DNA of 64,000 bases. Source: Nematostella vectensis. Taxonomy: Eukaryota; Cnidaria; Anthozoa; Actiniaria; Edwardsiidae. Location: the NCBI RefSeq assembly GCF_932526225.1, contig NC_064043.1, positions 1,197,501 through 1,261,500 on the forward strand, given 5' to 3'. Every line of letters starts with the position of its first letter. Positions within the stretch are counted from its first letter, which is position 1. This document shows positions 38,421 through 49,249 of the stretch, piece by piece. The notes under the pieces were generated by a model. The model did not search any database. It worked only from the letters and a program-made list of their open reading frames with translations, and was not told the DNA's origin. The position numbers and the translations under genes are program-made.

Positions 38421-38917
38421 AACAGTATAATTAAGTATCGATATTTAACAAAAAAATAAAGAAAAAAAATAGGCTATCAGCGGGAATCGAACCCGGGTGG
38501 CTGCGTTAGTAGTCAAGTGCCCGCAACGAAAGACTAACGTGGCATTGCTGAAGGGAATTGTAATGAAAATTACGTTTAATACTATTGGTATCGTAAACTA
38601 TCCCAAGAAAAGTCAGCATCGGACTGGAGGTTACATTCGGGAAAAGCTTCAGGGTTACATTCGGGAATTTGGAATGTAAATTCCAAAAAGTAACATTAGG
38701 AAAAATAGAACAGTATACTCGGAAAAAAAGGTATATCAATCTATCGAGCGCTATGCTCTATGTTAGAATCTACTTAATCAAGTTATCCAAGGAATCTAGT
38801 TAGTTCTTGTGTGCATAAAATATGTACAGGATCCTGAACAAAGCATGAGCACATCAAAGATACTGAGAGTACATAAAAATGTCCCTATACCTTCTTTTTA
38901 TGTCATGACACACCAAG
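38421..38917. repeat. Monomer 63 with 48-bp deletion
   Basis: The unit reads 'cgggaatttggaatgtaaatt' across 38662-38682; the 48 bp between 'ggaatttg' and 'gaatgtaaa', including the inverted arm and T run, are missing. The junction makes a perfect short hairpin, GGAATTT with AAATTCC. The unit is 497 bp. Confidence 0.88.
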
Positions 38918-41647
38918 AACAGTATAATTAAGTATCGATATTTAACAAAAAAATAAAGAAAAAAAATAGGCTATCAGCGGGAATCGAACCCGGGTCGCTG
39001 CGTTAGTAGTCAAGTGCCCGCAACGAAAGACTAACGTGGCATTGCTGAAGGGAATTGTAATGAAAATTACGTTTAATACTATTGGTATCGTAAACTATCC
39101 CAAGAAAAGTCAGCATCGGACTGGAGGTTACATTCGGGAAAAGCTTCAGGGTTACATTCGGGAATTTGTTTTACGAGTGTACCCTCCAAAAGGTTACAAT
39201 CGATAATTTTTTTTCCGAATGTAAATTCCAAAAAGTAACATTAGGAAAAATAAAACAGTATACTCGGAAAAATAGGTATACCAATCTATCGAGCGCTATG
39301 CTCTATGTTAGAATCTACTTAATCAAGTTATCCAAGGAATCTAGTTAGTTCTTGTGTGCATAAAATATGTACAGGATCCTGAACAAAGCATGAGCACATC
39401 AAAGATGCTGAGATTACATAAAAATGTCCCTATACCTTCTTTATATGTCATGACACACCAAGAACAGTATAATTAAGTATCGATATTTAAAAAAAAAAAA
39501 AAAATAAAGAAAAAAAAATAGGCTATCAGCGCGAATCGAACCCGGGTAGCTGCGTTAGTAGTCAAGTGCCCGCAACGAAAGACTAACGTGGCATTGCTGA
39601 ATGGAATTGTAATGAAAATTACTTTTAATACTATTGGTATCGTAAACTATCCCAAGCAAAGTCACCATCGGACTGGAGGTTACATTCGGGAAAAGCTTCA
39701 GGGTTACATTCGGGAATTTGTTTTACGAGTGTAACCTCCAAAAGGTTACAATCGATAATTTTTTTTCCGAATGTAAATTCCAAAAAGTAACATTAGGAAA
39801 AATAAAACAGTATACTCGGAAAAATAGGTATACCAATCTATCGAGCGCTATGCTCTATGTTAGAATCTACTTAATCAAGTTATCCAAGGAATCTAGTTAG
39901 TTCTTGTGTGCATAAAATATGTACAGGATCCTGAACAATACATGAGCACATCAAAGATGCTGAGATTACATAAAAATGTCCCTATACCTTCTTTTTATGT
40001 CATGACACACCAAGAACAGTATAATTAAGTATCGATGTTTAAAAAAAAAAAAGAAAAAAAAATAGGCTATCAGCGCGAATCGAACCCGGGTAGCTGCGTT
40101 AGTAGTCAAGTGCCCGCAACGAAAGACTAACGTGGCATTGCTGAATGGAATTGTAATGAAAATTACTTTTAATACTATTGGTATCGTAAACTATCCCAAG
40201 CAAAGTCACCATCGGACTGGAGGTTACATTCGGGAAAAGCTTCAGGGTTACATTCGGGAATTTGTTTTACGAGTGTAACCTCCAAAAGGTTACAATCGAT
40301 ATTTTTTTTCCGAATGTAAATTCCAAAAAAGTAACATTAGGAAAAATAAAACAGTATACTCGGAAAAAAAGGTATATCAATCTATCGAGCGCTATGCTCT
40401 ATGTTAGAATCTACTTAATCAAGTTATCCAAGGAATCTAGTTAGTTCTTGTGTGCATAAAACTGTACAGGATCCTGAACAAAGCATGAGCACATCAAAGA
40501 TGCTGAGAGTACATAAAAATGTCCCTCTACCTTCTTTTTATGTCATGACAAACCAAGAACAGTATAATTAAGTATCGATATTTAAAAAAAAATAAAGAAA
40601 AAAAAATTGGCTATCAGCGGGAATCGAACCCCGGGTCGCTGCGTTAGTAGTCAAGTGCCCGCAACGAAAGACTAACGTGGCATTGCTGAAGGGAATTGTA
40701 ATGAAAATTACGTTTAATACTATTGGTATCGTAAACTATCCCAAGAAAAGTCACCATCGGACTGGAGGTTACATTCGGGAAAAGCTTCAAGGTTACATTC
40801 GGGAATTTGTTTTACGAGTGTACCCTCCAAAAGGTTACAATCGATAATTTTTTTTCCGAATGTAAATTCCAAAAAGTAACATTAGGAAAAATAAAACAGT
40901 ATACTCGGAAAAAAAGGTATATCAATCTATCGAGCGCTATGCTCTATGTTAGAATCTACTTAATCAAGTTATCCAAGGAATCTAGTTAGTTCTTGGGTGC
41001 ATAAAATATGTACAGGATCCTGAACAAAGCATGAGCACATCAAAGATGCTGAGAGTACATGAAAATGTCCCTATACCTTCTTTTTATGTCATGACACACC
41101 AAGAACAGTATAATTAAGTATCGATATTAAAAAAAAAATAAAGAAAAAAAAATAGTCTATCAGCGGGAATCGAACCCGGGTCGCTGCGTTAGTAGTCAAG
41201 TGCCCGCAACGAAAGACTAACGTGGCATTGCTGAAGGGAATTGTAATGAAAATTACTTTTAATACTATTGGTATCATAAACTATCACAAGCAAAGTCACA
41301 ATTGGACTGGAGGTTACATTCGGGAAAAGTTTCAGGGTTACATTCGGGAATTTGTTTTACGAGTGTAACCTCCAAAAGGTTAAAATCAATAATTTTTTTT
41401 CCGAATGTAAATTCCAAAAAGTAACATTAGGAAAAATAGAACAGTATACTCGGAAAAAAGGTATATCAATCTATCGAGCGCTATGCTCTATGTTAGAATC
41501 TACTTAATCAAGTTATCCAAGGAATCTAGTTAGTTCTTGTGTGCATAAAATATGTACAGGATCCTGAACAAAGCATGAGCACATCAAAGATGCTGAGAGT
41601 ACATAAAAATGTCCCTATACCTTCTTTTTATGTCATGACACACCAAG

Positions 41648-42143
41648 AACAGTATAATTAAGTATCGATATTTAACAAAAAAATAAAGAAAAAAAATAGG
41701 CTATCAGCGGGAATCGAACCCGGGTCGCTGCGTTAGTAGTCAAGTGCCCGCAACGAAAGACTAACGTGGCATTGCTGAAGGGAATTGTAATGAAAATTAC
41801 GTTTAATACTATTGGTATCGTAAACTATCCCAAGAAAAGTCAGCATCGGACTGGAGGTTACATTCGGGAAAAGCTTCAGGGTTACATTCGGGAATTTGGA
41901 ATGTAAATTCCAAAAAGTAACATTAGGAAAAATAGAACAGTATACTCGGAAAAAAGGTATATCAATCTATCGAGCGCTATGCTCTATGTTAGAATCTACT
42001 TAATCAAGTTATCCAAGGAATCTAGTTAGTTCTTGTGTGCATAAAATATGTACAGGATCCTGAACAAAGCATGAGCACATCAAAGATGCTGAGAGTACAT
42101 AAAAATGTCCCTATACCTTCTTTTTATGTCATGACACACCAAG
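41648..42143. repeat. Monomer 69 with the same 48-bp deletion
   Basis: The deletion junction is identical to that in monomer 63, 3,227 bp upstream, so the deletion happened once and was copied with the six-monomer block. The unit is 496 bp. Confidence 0.88.
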
Positions 42144-45100
42144 AACAGTATAATTAAGTATCGATATTTAACCAAAAAATAAAGAAAAAAAATAGGCTAT
42201 CAGCGGGAATCGAACCCAGGTCGCTGCGTTAGTAGTCAAGTGCCCGCAACGAAAGACTAACGTGGCATTGCTGAAGGAAATTGTAATGAAAATTACGTTT
42301 AATACTATTGGTATCGTAAACTATCCCAAGAAAAGTCAGCATCGGACTGGAGGTTACATTCGGGAAAAGCTTCAGGGTTACATTCGGGAATTTGTTTTAC
42401 GAGTGTACCCTCCAAAAGGTTACAATCGATAATTTTTTTTCCGAATGTAAATTCCAAAAAGTAACATTAGGAAAAATAAAACAGTATACTCGGAAAAATA
42501 GGTATACCAATCTATCGAGCGCTATGCTCTATGTTAGAATCTAATTAATCAAGTTATCCAAGGAATCTAGTTAGTTCTTGTGTGCATAAAATATGTACAG
42601 GATCCTGAACAAAGCATGAGCACATCAAAGATGCTGAGATTACATAAAAATGTCCCTATACCTTCTTTATATGTCATGACACACCAAGAACAGTATAATT
42701 AAGTATCGATATTTAAAAAAAAAAAAAAAATAAAGAAAAAAAAAATAGGCTATCAGCGGGAATCGAACCCGGGTCGCTGCGTTAGTAGTCAAGTGCCTGC
42801 AACGAAAGACTAACGTGGCATTGCTGAAGGGAATTGTAATGAAAATTACGTTTAATACTATTGGTATCGTAAACTATCCCAAGAAAAGTCACCATCGGAC
42901 TGGAGGTTACATTCGGGAAAAGCTTCAGGGTTACATTCGGGAATGTGTTTTACGAGTGTAACCTCCAAAAGGTTACAATCGATAATTTTTTTTCCGAATG
43001 TAATTTCCAAAAAGTAACATTAGGAAAAATAAAACAGTATACTCGGAAAAAAAAGGTATATCAATCTATCGAGCGCTATGCTCTATGTTAGAATCTACTT
43101 AATCAAGTTATCCAAGGAATCTAGTTAGTTCTTGTATGCATAAAACTGTACAGGATCCTGAACAAAGCATGAGCACATCAAAGATGCTGAGAGTACATAA
43201 AAATGTCCCTATACCTTCTTTTTATGTCATGACAAACCAAGAACAGTATAATTAAGTATCGATATTTAAAAAAAAATAAAGAAAAAAAAAATGGCTATCA
43301 GCGGGAATCGAACCCGGGTAGCTGCGTTAGTAGTCAAGTGCCCGCAACGAAAGACTAACGTGGCATTGCTGAAGGGAATTGTAATGAAAATTACGTTTAA
43401 TACTATTGGTATCGTAAACTATCCCAAGAAAAGTCACCATCGGACTGGAGGTTACATTCGGGAAAAGCTTCAGGGTTACATTCGGGAATTTGTTTTACGA
43501 GTGTACCCTCCACAAGGTTAGAATCGATAATTTTTTTTCCGAATGTAAATTCCAAAAAGTAACATTAGGAAAAATAAAACAGTATACTCGGAAAAAAAGG
43601 TATATCAATCTATCGAGCGCTATGCTCTATGTTAGAATCTACTTAATCAAGTTATCCAAGGAATCTAGTTAGTTCTTGGGTGCATAAAATATGTACAGGA
43701 TCCTGAACAAAGCATGAGCACATCAAAGATGCTGAGAGTACATAAAAATGTCCCTATACCTTCTTTTTATGTCATGACACACCAAGAACAGTATAATTAA
43801 GTATCGATATTAAAAAAAATAAAGAAAAAAAAAATAGTCTATCAGCGGGAATCGAACCCGGGTCGCTGCGTTAGTAGTCAAGTGCCCGCAACGAAAGACT
43901 AACGTGGCATTGCTGAAGGGAATTGTAATGAAAATTACTTTTAATACTATTGGTATCGTAAACTATCCCAAGCAAAGTCACCATCGGACTGGAGGTTACA
44001 TTCGGGAAAAGCTTCAGGGTTACATTCGGGAATTTGTTTTACGAGTGTAACCTCCAAAAGGTTACAATCGATAATTTTTTTTTCCGAATGTAAATTCCAA
44101 AAAGTAACATTAGGAAAAATAAAACAGTATACTCGGAAAAAAAGGTATATCAATCTATCGAGCGCTATGCTCTATGTTAGAATCTACTTAATCAAGTTAT
44201 CCAAGGATTCTAGTTAGTTCTTGTGTGCATAAAACTGTACAGGATCCTGAACAAAGCATGAGCACATCAAAGATGCTGAGAGTACATAAAAATGTCCCTA
44301 TACCTTCTTTTTATGTCATGACAAACCAAGAACAGTATAATTAAGTATCGATATTTAAAAAAAAAATAAAGAAAAAAAAATTGGCTATCAGCGGGAATCG
44401 AACCCGGGTCGCTGCGTTAGTAGTCAAGTGCCCGCAACGAAAGACTAACGTGGCATTGCTGAAGGGAATTGTAATGAAAATTACGTTTAATACTATTGGT
44501 ATCGTAAACTATCCCAAGAAAAGTCACCATCGGACTGGAGGTTACATTCGGGAAAAGCTTCAGGGTTACATTCGGGAATTTGTTTTACGAGTGTACCCTC
44601 CAAAAGGTTACAATCGATAATTTTTTTTCCGAATGTAAATTCCAAAAAGTAACATTAGGAAAAATAAAACAGTATACTCGGAAAAAAAGGTATATCAATC
44701 TATCGAGCGCTATGCTCTATGTTAGAATCTACTTAATCAAGTTATCCAAGGAATCTAGTTAGTTCTTGGGTGCATAAAATATGTACAGGATCCTGAACAA
44801 AGCATGAGCACATCAAAGATGCTGAGAGTACATAAAAATGTCCCTATACCTTCTTTTTATGTCATGACACACCAAGAACAGTATAATTAAGTATCGATAT
44901 TAAAAAAAAATAAAGAAAAAAAAATAGGCTATCAGCGGGAATCGAACCCGGGTGGCTGCGTTAGTAGTCAAGTGCCCGCAACGAAAGACTAACGTGGAAT
45001 TGCTGAAGGGGATTGTAATGAAAATTACTTTTAATACTATTGGTATCATAAACTATCCCAAGCAAAGTCACCATTGGACTGGAGGTTACATTCGGGAAAA

Positions 45101-45445
45101 GTTTCAGGGTTACATTCGGGAATTTGTTTTACGAGTGTAACCTCCAAAAGGTTAAAATCAATAATTTTTTTTCCGAATGTAAATTCCAAAAAGTAACATT
45201 AGGAAAAATAGAACAGTATACTCGGAAAAAAGGTATATCAATCTATCGAGCGCTATGCTCTATGTTAGAATCTACTTAATCAAGTTATCCAAGGAATCTA
45301 GTTAGTTCTTGTGTGCATAAAATATGTACAGGATCCTGAACAAAGCATGAGCACATCAAAGATACTGAGAGTACATAAAAATTACCTTATACCTTCTTTT
45401 TATGTCATGACACAACAAGAACAGTATAATTAAGTATCGATATTT

Positions 45446-45471
45446 AAAAAAAAAAAATAAAGAAAAAAAAA
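45446..45471 (-). terminator. T-rich run past the tRNA-like 3' end (possible Pol III terminator)
   Basis: On the minus strand two T runs of 8 or more, separated by CTTTA, start 2-3 nt after the tRNA-like segment. Pol III stops at four or more Ts, so any Pol III transcript of the segment would end here. On the plus strand it is an A tract that contains AATAAA. Its length varies between units and some copies are interrupted ('aacaaacaaataaag'). Confidence 0.45.
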
Positions 45472-45473
45472 TA

Positions 45474-45545
45474 GGCTATCAGCGGGAATCGAACCCGGGT
45501 CGCTGCGTTAGTAGTCAAGTGCCCGCAACGAAAGACTAACGTGGC
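45474..45545 (-). pseudogene. tRNA-shaped fossil inside each satellite unit (representative)
   Basis: Read on the minus strand this is 72 nt that can be laid on tRNA numbering. It has U8-A9-G10 and a D stem (GTCT with GGGC, two GU pairs). An anticodon-like loop C-U-ACU-A-A sits exactly at 32-38. The T arm has stem CCGGG/CCCGC (4 of 5 pairs) and loop TTCGATT. The rest is degenerate: the acceptor ends pair at only 3 of 7 positions, the anticodon stem at 2 of 5, A14 is T, and G18-G19 are TT. It is therefore not a working tRNA. It may be a decayed tRNA gene or the head of a tRNA-derived SINE taken into the satellite. The same segment recurs in every unit, for example at 18282-18353 and 1123-1194. 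Confidence 0.6.
45485..45495 (-). promoter_or_regulatory. Pol III B-box match (representative)
   Basis: The minus strand reads GGTTCGATTCC, a perfect match to the tRNA B-box consensus GGTTCGANNCC bound by TFIIIC. Most of the 109 units keep it. It is altered in some, for example at about 8788 and 16114 ('aatcgaacaaggg'), 21565, 27024 and 31936 ('gaaacgaaccc'), and 48218 and 60780 ('aatcgagccc'). Binding or transcription is not shown by sequence alone. Confidence 0.6.
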
Positions 45546-45627
45546 ATTGCTGAAGGGAATTGTAACGAAAATTACGTTTAATACTATTGGTATCGTAAAC
45601 TATCCCAAGAAAAGTCACCATCGGACT

Positions 45628-45692
45628 GGAGGTTACATTCGGGAAAAGCTTCAGGGTTACATTCGGGAATTTGTTTTACGAGTGTAACCTCC
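45628..45692. repeat. Imperfect inverted repeat with nested direct repeat (representative)
   Basis: GGAGGTTACATTCG at 45628-45641 is the reverse complement, with one mismatch, of CGAGTGTAACCTCC at 45679-45692, with a 37-bp loop. Inside, the motif GGTTACATTCGGGAA occurs twice in direct orientation, 24 bp apart (45631 and 45655). A further inverted relative, CCGAATGTAA, lies just downstream (about 45720). Every full unit carries this group, so it can form hairpins or cruciforms and is where the internal deletions occur. Confidence 0.85.
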
Positions 45693-45876
45693 AAAAGGTT
45701 ACAATCGATAATTTTTTTTCCGAATGTAAATTCCAAAAAGTAACATTAGGAAAAATAAAACAGTATACTCGGAAAAAAAGGTATATCAATCTATCGAGCG
45801 CTATGCTCTATGTTAGAATCTACTTAATCAGGTTATCCAAGGAATCTAGTTAGTTATTGTGTGCATAAAATATGTA

Positions 45877-45886
45877 CAGGATCCTG
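45877..45886. repeat. Palindrome CAGGATCCTG in each unit (representative)
   Basis: A perfect 10-bp dyad containing a BamHI site, present in nearly all units. At 8082 it is broken to 'caggttcctg'. Its recurrence would give a BamHI ladder of about 546 bp. Confidence 0.85.
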
Positions 45887-45950
45887 AACAAAGCATGAGC
45901 ACATCAAAGATGCTGAGAGTACATAAAAATGTCCCTATACCTTCTTTTTA

Positions 45951-45960
45951 TGTCATGACA
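45951..45960. repeat. Palindrome TGTCATGACA in each unit (representative)
   Basis: A perfect 10-bp dyad about 65 bp after the BamHI palindrome. It is kept in most units; exceptions include 'gtaatgaca' near 15481, 'gtcatcaca' near 18761 and 'gtcgagaca' near 36229. It resembles a site for a dimeric DNA-binding protein, but no factor is identified. Confidence 0.6.
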
Positions 45961-48900
45961 CACCAAGAACAGTATAATTAAGTATCGATATTTAACAAAC
46001 AAATAAAGAAAAAAAATAGGCTATCAGCGGGAATCGAACCCGGGTCGCTGCGTTAGTAGTCAAGTGCCCGCAACGAAAGACTAACGTGGCATTGCTGAAG
46101 GGAATTGTAATGAAAATTACGTCTAATACTATTGGTATCGTAAACTATCCCAAGAAAAGTCACCATCGGACTGGAGGTTACATTCGGGAAAAGCTTCAGG
46201 GTTACATTCGGGAATTTGTTTTACGAGTGTAACCTCCAAAAGGTTACAATCGATAATTTTTTTTCCGAATGTAAATTCCAAAAAGTAACATTAGGAAAAA
46301 TCAAACAGTATACTCGGAAAAAAAGGTATATCAATCTATCGAGCGCTATGCTCTATGTTAGAATCTACTTAATCAAGTTATCCAAGGAATCTAGTTAGTT
46401 CTTGTGTGCATAAAAAATGTACAGGATCCTGAACAAAGCATGAGCACATCAAAGATGCTGAGATTACATAAAAATGTCCCTATACCTTCTTTTTATGTCA
46501 TGACACACCAAGAACAGTATAATTAAGTATCGATATTTAAAAAAAAATAAAGAAAAAAAAATAGGCTATCAGCGGGAATCGAACCCGGGTAGCTGCGTTA
46601 GTAGTCAAGTGCCCGCAACGAAAGACTAACGTGGCATTGCTGAAGGGAATTGTAATGAAAATTACTTTTAATACTATTGGTATCGTAAACTATCCCAAAC
46701 AAAGTCACCATCGGACTGGAGGTTACATTCGGGAAAAGCTTCAGGGTTACATTCGGGAATTTGTTTTACGAGTGTAACCTCCAAAAGGTTACAATCGATA
46801 TTTTTTTTCCGAATGTAAATTCCAAAAAAGTAACATTAGGAAAAATAAAACAGTATACTCGGAAAAAAAGGTATATCAATCTATCGAGCGCTATGCTCTA
46901 TGTTAGAATCTACTTAATCAAGTTATCCAAGGAATCTAGTTAGTTCTTGTGTGCATAAAATATGTACAGGATCCTGAACAAAGCATGAGCACATCAAAGA
47001 TGCTGAGAGTACATAAAAATGTCCCTATACCTTCTTTTTATGTCATGACACACCAAGAACAGTATAATTAAGTATCGATATTTAAAAAAAAAAATAAAGA
47101 AAAAAAAAATAGGCTATCAGCGGTAATCGAACCCGGGTCGCTGCGTTAGTAGTCAAGTGCCCGCAACGAAAGACTAACGTGGCATTGCTGAAGGGAATTG
47201 TAATGAAAATTACGTCTAATACTATTGGTATCGTAAACTATCCCAAGAAAAGTCACCATCGGACTGGAGGTTACATTCGGGAAAAGCTTCAGGGTTACAT
47301 TCGGGAATTTGTTTTACGAGTGTAACCTCCAAAAGGTTACAATCGATAATTTTTTTTCCGAATGTAAATTCCAAAAAGTAACATTAGGAAAAATCAAACA
47401 GTATACTCGGAAAAAAAGGTATATCAATCTATCGAGCGCTATGCTCTATGTTAGAATCTACTTAATCAAGTTATCCAAGGAATCTAGTTAGTTCTTGTGT
47501 GCATAAAAAATGTACAGGATCCTGAACAAAGCATGAGCACATCAAAGATGCTGAGATTACATAAAAATGTCCCTATACCTTCTTTTTATGTCATGACACA
47601 CCAAGAACAGTATAATTAAGTATCGATATTTAAAAAAAAATAAAGAAAAAAAAATAGGCTATCAGCGGGAATCGAACCCGGGTAGCTGCGTTAGTAGTCA
47701 AGTGCCCGCAACGAAAGACTAACGTGGCATTGCTGAAGGGAATTGTAATGAAAATTACTTTTAATACTATTGGTATCGTAAACTATCCCAAACAAAGTCA
47801 CCATCGGACTGGAGGTTACATTCGGGAAAAGCTTCAGGGTTACATTCGGGAATTTGTTTTACAAGTGTAACCTCCAAAAGGTTACAATCGATAATTTTTT
47901 TTCCGAATGTAAATTCCAAAAAAGTAACATTAGGAAAAATAAAACAGTATACTCGGAAAAAAAGGTATATCAATCTATCGAGCGCTATGCTCTATGTTAG
48001 AATCTACTTAATCAAGTTATCCAAGGAATCTAGTTAGTTCTTGTGTGCATAAAATATGTACAGGATCCTGAACAAAGCATGAGCACATCAAAGATGCTGA
48101 GAGTACATAAAAATGTCCCTATACCTTCTTTTTATGTCATGACACACCAAGAACAGTATAATTAAGTATCGATATTTAAAAAAAAAAATAAAGAAAAAAA
48201 AAATAGGCTATCTGCGGTAATCGAGCCCGGGTCGCTGCGTTAGTAGTCAAGTGCCCGCAACGAAAGACTAACGTGGCATTGCTGAAGGGAATTGTAATGA
48301 AAATTACTTTTAATACTATTGGTATCGTAAACTATCCCAAGCAAAGTCACCATTGGACTGGAGGTTACATTCGGGAAAAGCTTCAGGGTTACATTCGGGA
48401 ATTTGTTTTACGAGTGTAACCTCCAAAAGGTTACAATCGGTAATTTTTTTTTCCGAATGTAAATTCCAAAAAGTAACATTAGGAAAAATAAAACAGTATA
48501 CTCGGAAAAAAAGGTATATCACTCTATCGAGCGCTATGCTCTATGTTAGAATCTACTTAATCAAGTTATCCAAGGAATCTAGTTAGTTCTTGTGTGCATA
48601 AAATATGTACAGGATCCTGAACCAAGCATGAGCACATCAAAGATGCTGAGAGTACATAAAAATGTCCCTATACCTTCTTTTTATGTCATGACACACCAAT
48701 GAACAGTATAATTAAGTATCGATATTTAAAAAAAAAAAATAAAGAAAAAAAAATAGGCTATCAGCGGGAATCGAACCCGGGTAGCTGCGTTAGTAGTCAA
48801 GTGCCCGCAAGGAAAGACTAACGTGGCATTGCTGAAGGGAATTGTAATGAAAATTACGTTTAATACTATTGGTATCGTAAACTATCCCAAGAAAAGTCAC

Positions 48901-49249
48901 CATCGGACTGGAGGTTACATTCGGGAAAAGCTTCAGGGTTACATTCGGGAATTTGTTTTACGAGTGTAACCTCCAAAAGGTTACAATCGATAATTTTTTT
49001 TCCGAATGTAAATTCCAAAAAGTAACATTAGGAAAAATAAAACAGTATACTCGGAAAAAAAGGTATATCAATCTATCGAGCGCTATGCTCTATGTTAGAA
49101 TCTACTTAATCAAGTTATCAAAGGAATCTAGTTAGTTCTTGTGTGCATAAAATATGTACAGGATCCTGAGCAAAGCATGAGCACATCAAAGATGCTGAGA
49201 GTACATAAAAATGTCCCTATACCTTCTTTTTATGTCATGCCACACCAAG

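Larger units (their letters stand above)
37331..43786. repeat. Six-monomer higher-order duplication
   Basis: Units 61-66 (37331-40557) and 67-72 (40558-43786) follow the same order of variants at an offset of 3,227 bp: 'gtaccctcc', then 'atcacaagcaaagtcacaattgg', then a unit with the same 48-bp deletion, then 'ttatatgtcatg', then a very long A run. Similarity fades near 42740, inside unit 71. Confidence 0.88.
45420..45967. repeat. Representative satellite monomer (unit 76)
   Basis: A typical complete unit of 548 bp. In order it holds: a TATA-like 'cagtataattaag'; an A-rich tract (45446-45471) with AATAAA at 45456-45461; a minus-strand tRNA-shaped segment (45474-45545); a region around 45560-45610 without recognisable signal; a cluster of direct and inverted TTACATTCGGG-like motifs (about 45628-45745); 'gagcgctatgctc'; the palindrome CAGGATCCTG (45877-45886, a BamHI site); and the palindrome TGTCATGACA (45951-45960). 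All other units follow the same plan. The 546-bp length is close to three nucleosome repeats, but nothing here proves a centromeric role. Confidence 0.95.
43787..49249. repeat. Higher-order block A-J, first copy (units 73-82)
   Basis: Ten distinguishable unit classes in order: A (43787), B with 'ttggctatcag' and 'gtaccctcc' (44331), C with 'gtggaattgctgaagggg' and 'cacaacaag' (44877), D with 'caggttatcc' and 'ttattgtg' (45420), E with 'aacaaacaaataaag' and 'acgtctaat' (45968), F with 'cccaaacaaag' and 'ccaaaaaagtaac' (46513), G (47058), H (47606), I with 'aatcgagcccggg' (48152), and J with 'gcaaggaaag' (48702). The same classes return at 55.8-64 kb. Confidence 0.85.

Noticed and set aside
43291-43521. 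Open frame of 76 codons starting at ATG in unit 72, reading through the tRNA-like segment
   Set aside because: The ATG exists only because of a local variant ('aaaatggctatc'); other units have TTG or no start. The frame ends within the unit and resembles no protein I know.
43947-44153. Minus-strand 68-codon open frame in many units
   Set aside because: It also starts at TTG, reads through the same homopolymer and inverted motifs, and is lost whenever the run length changes.
45474-45545. Functional tRNA gene in each unit
   Set aside because: The acceptor stem and anticodon stem do not pair, and A14 and G18-G19 are missing, so no mature tRNA is expected.
45653-45661. Telomere-type repeat (AGGGTTA in 'cagggttac')
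   Set aside because: Only a single heptamer per unit occurs, with no tandem TTAGGG run anywhere in the window.
45628-45692. CENP-B box in the satellite
   Set aside because: I looked for TTCG, four bases, A, two bases, CGGG on both strands of the unit. TTCG and CGGG occur close together but never with the right spacing and central A.
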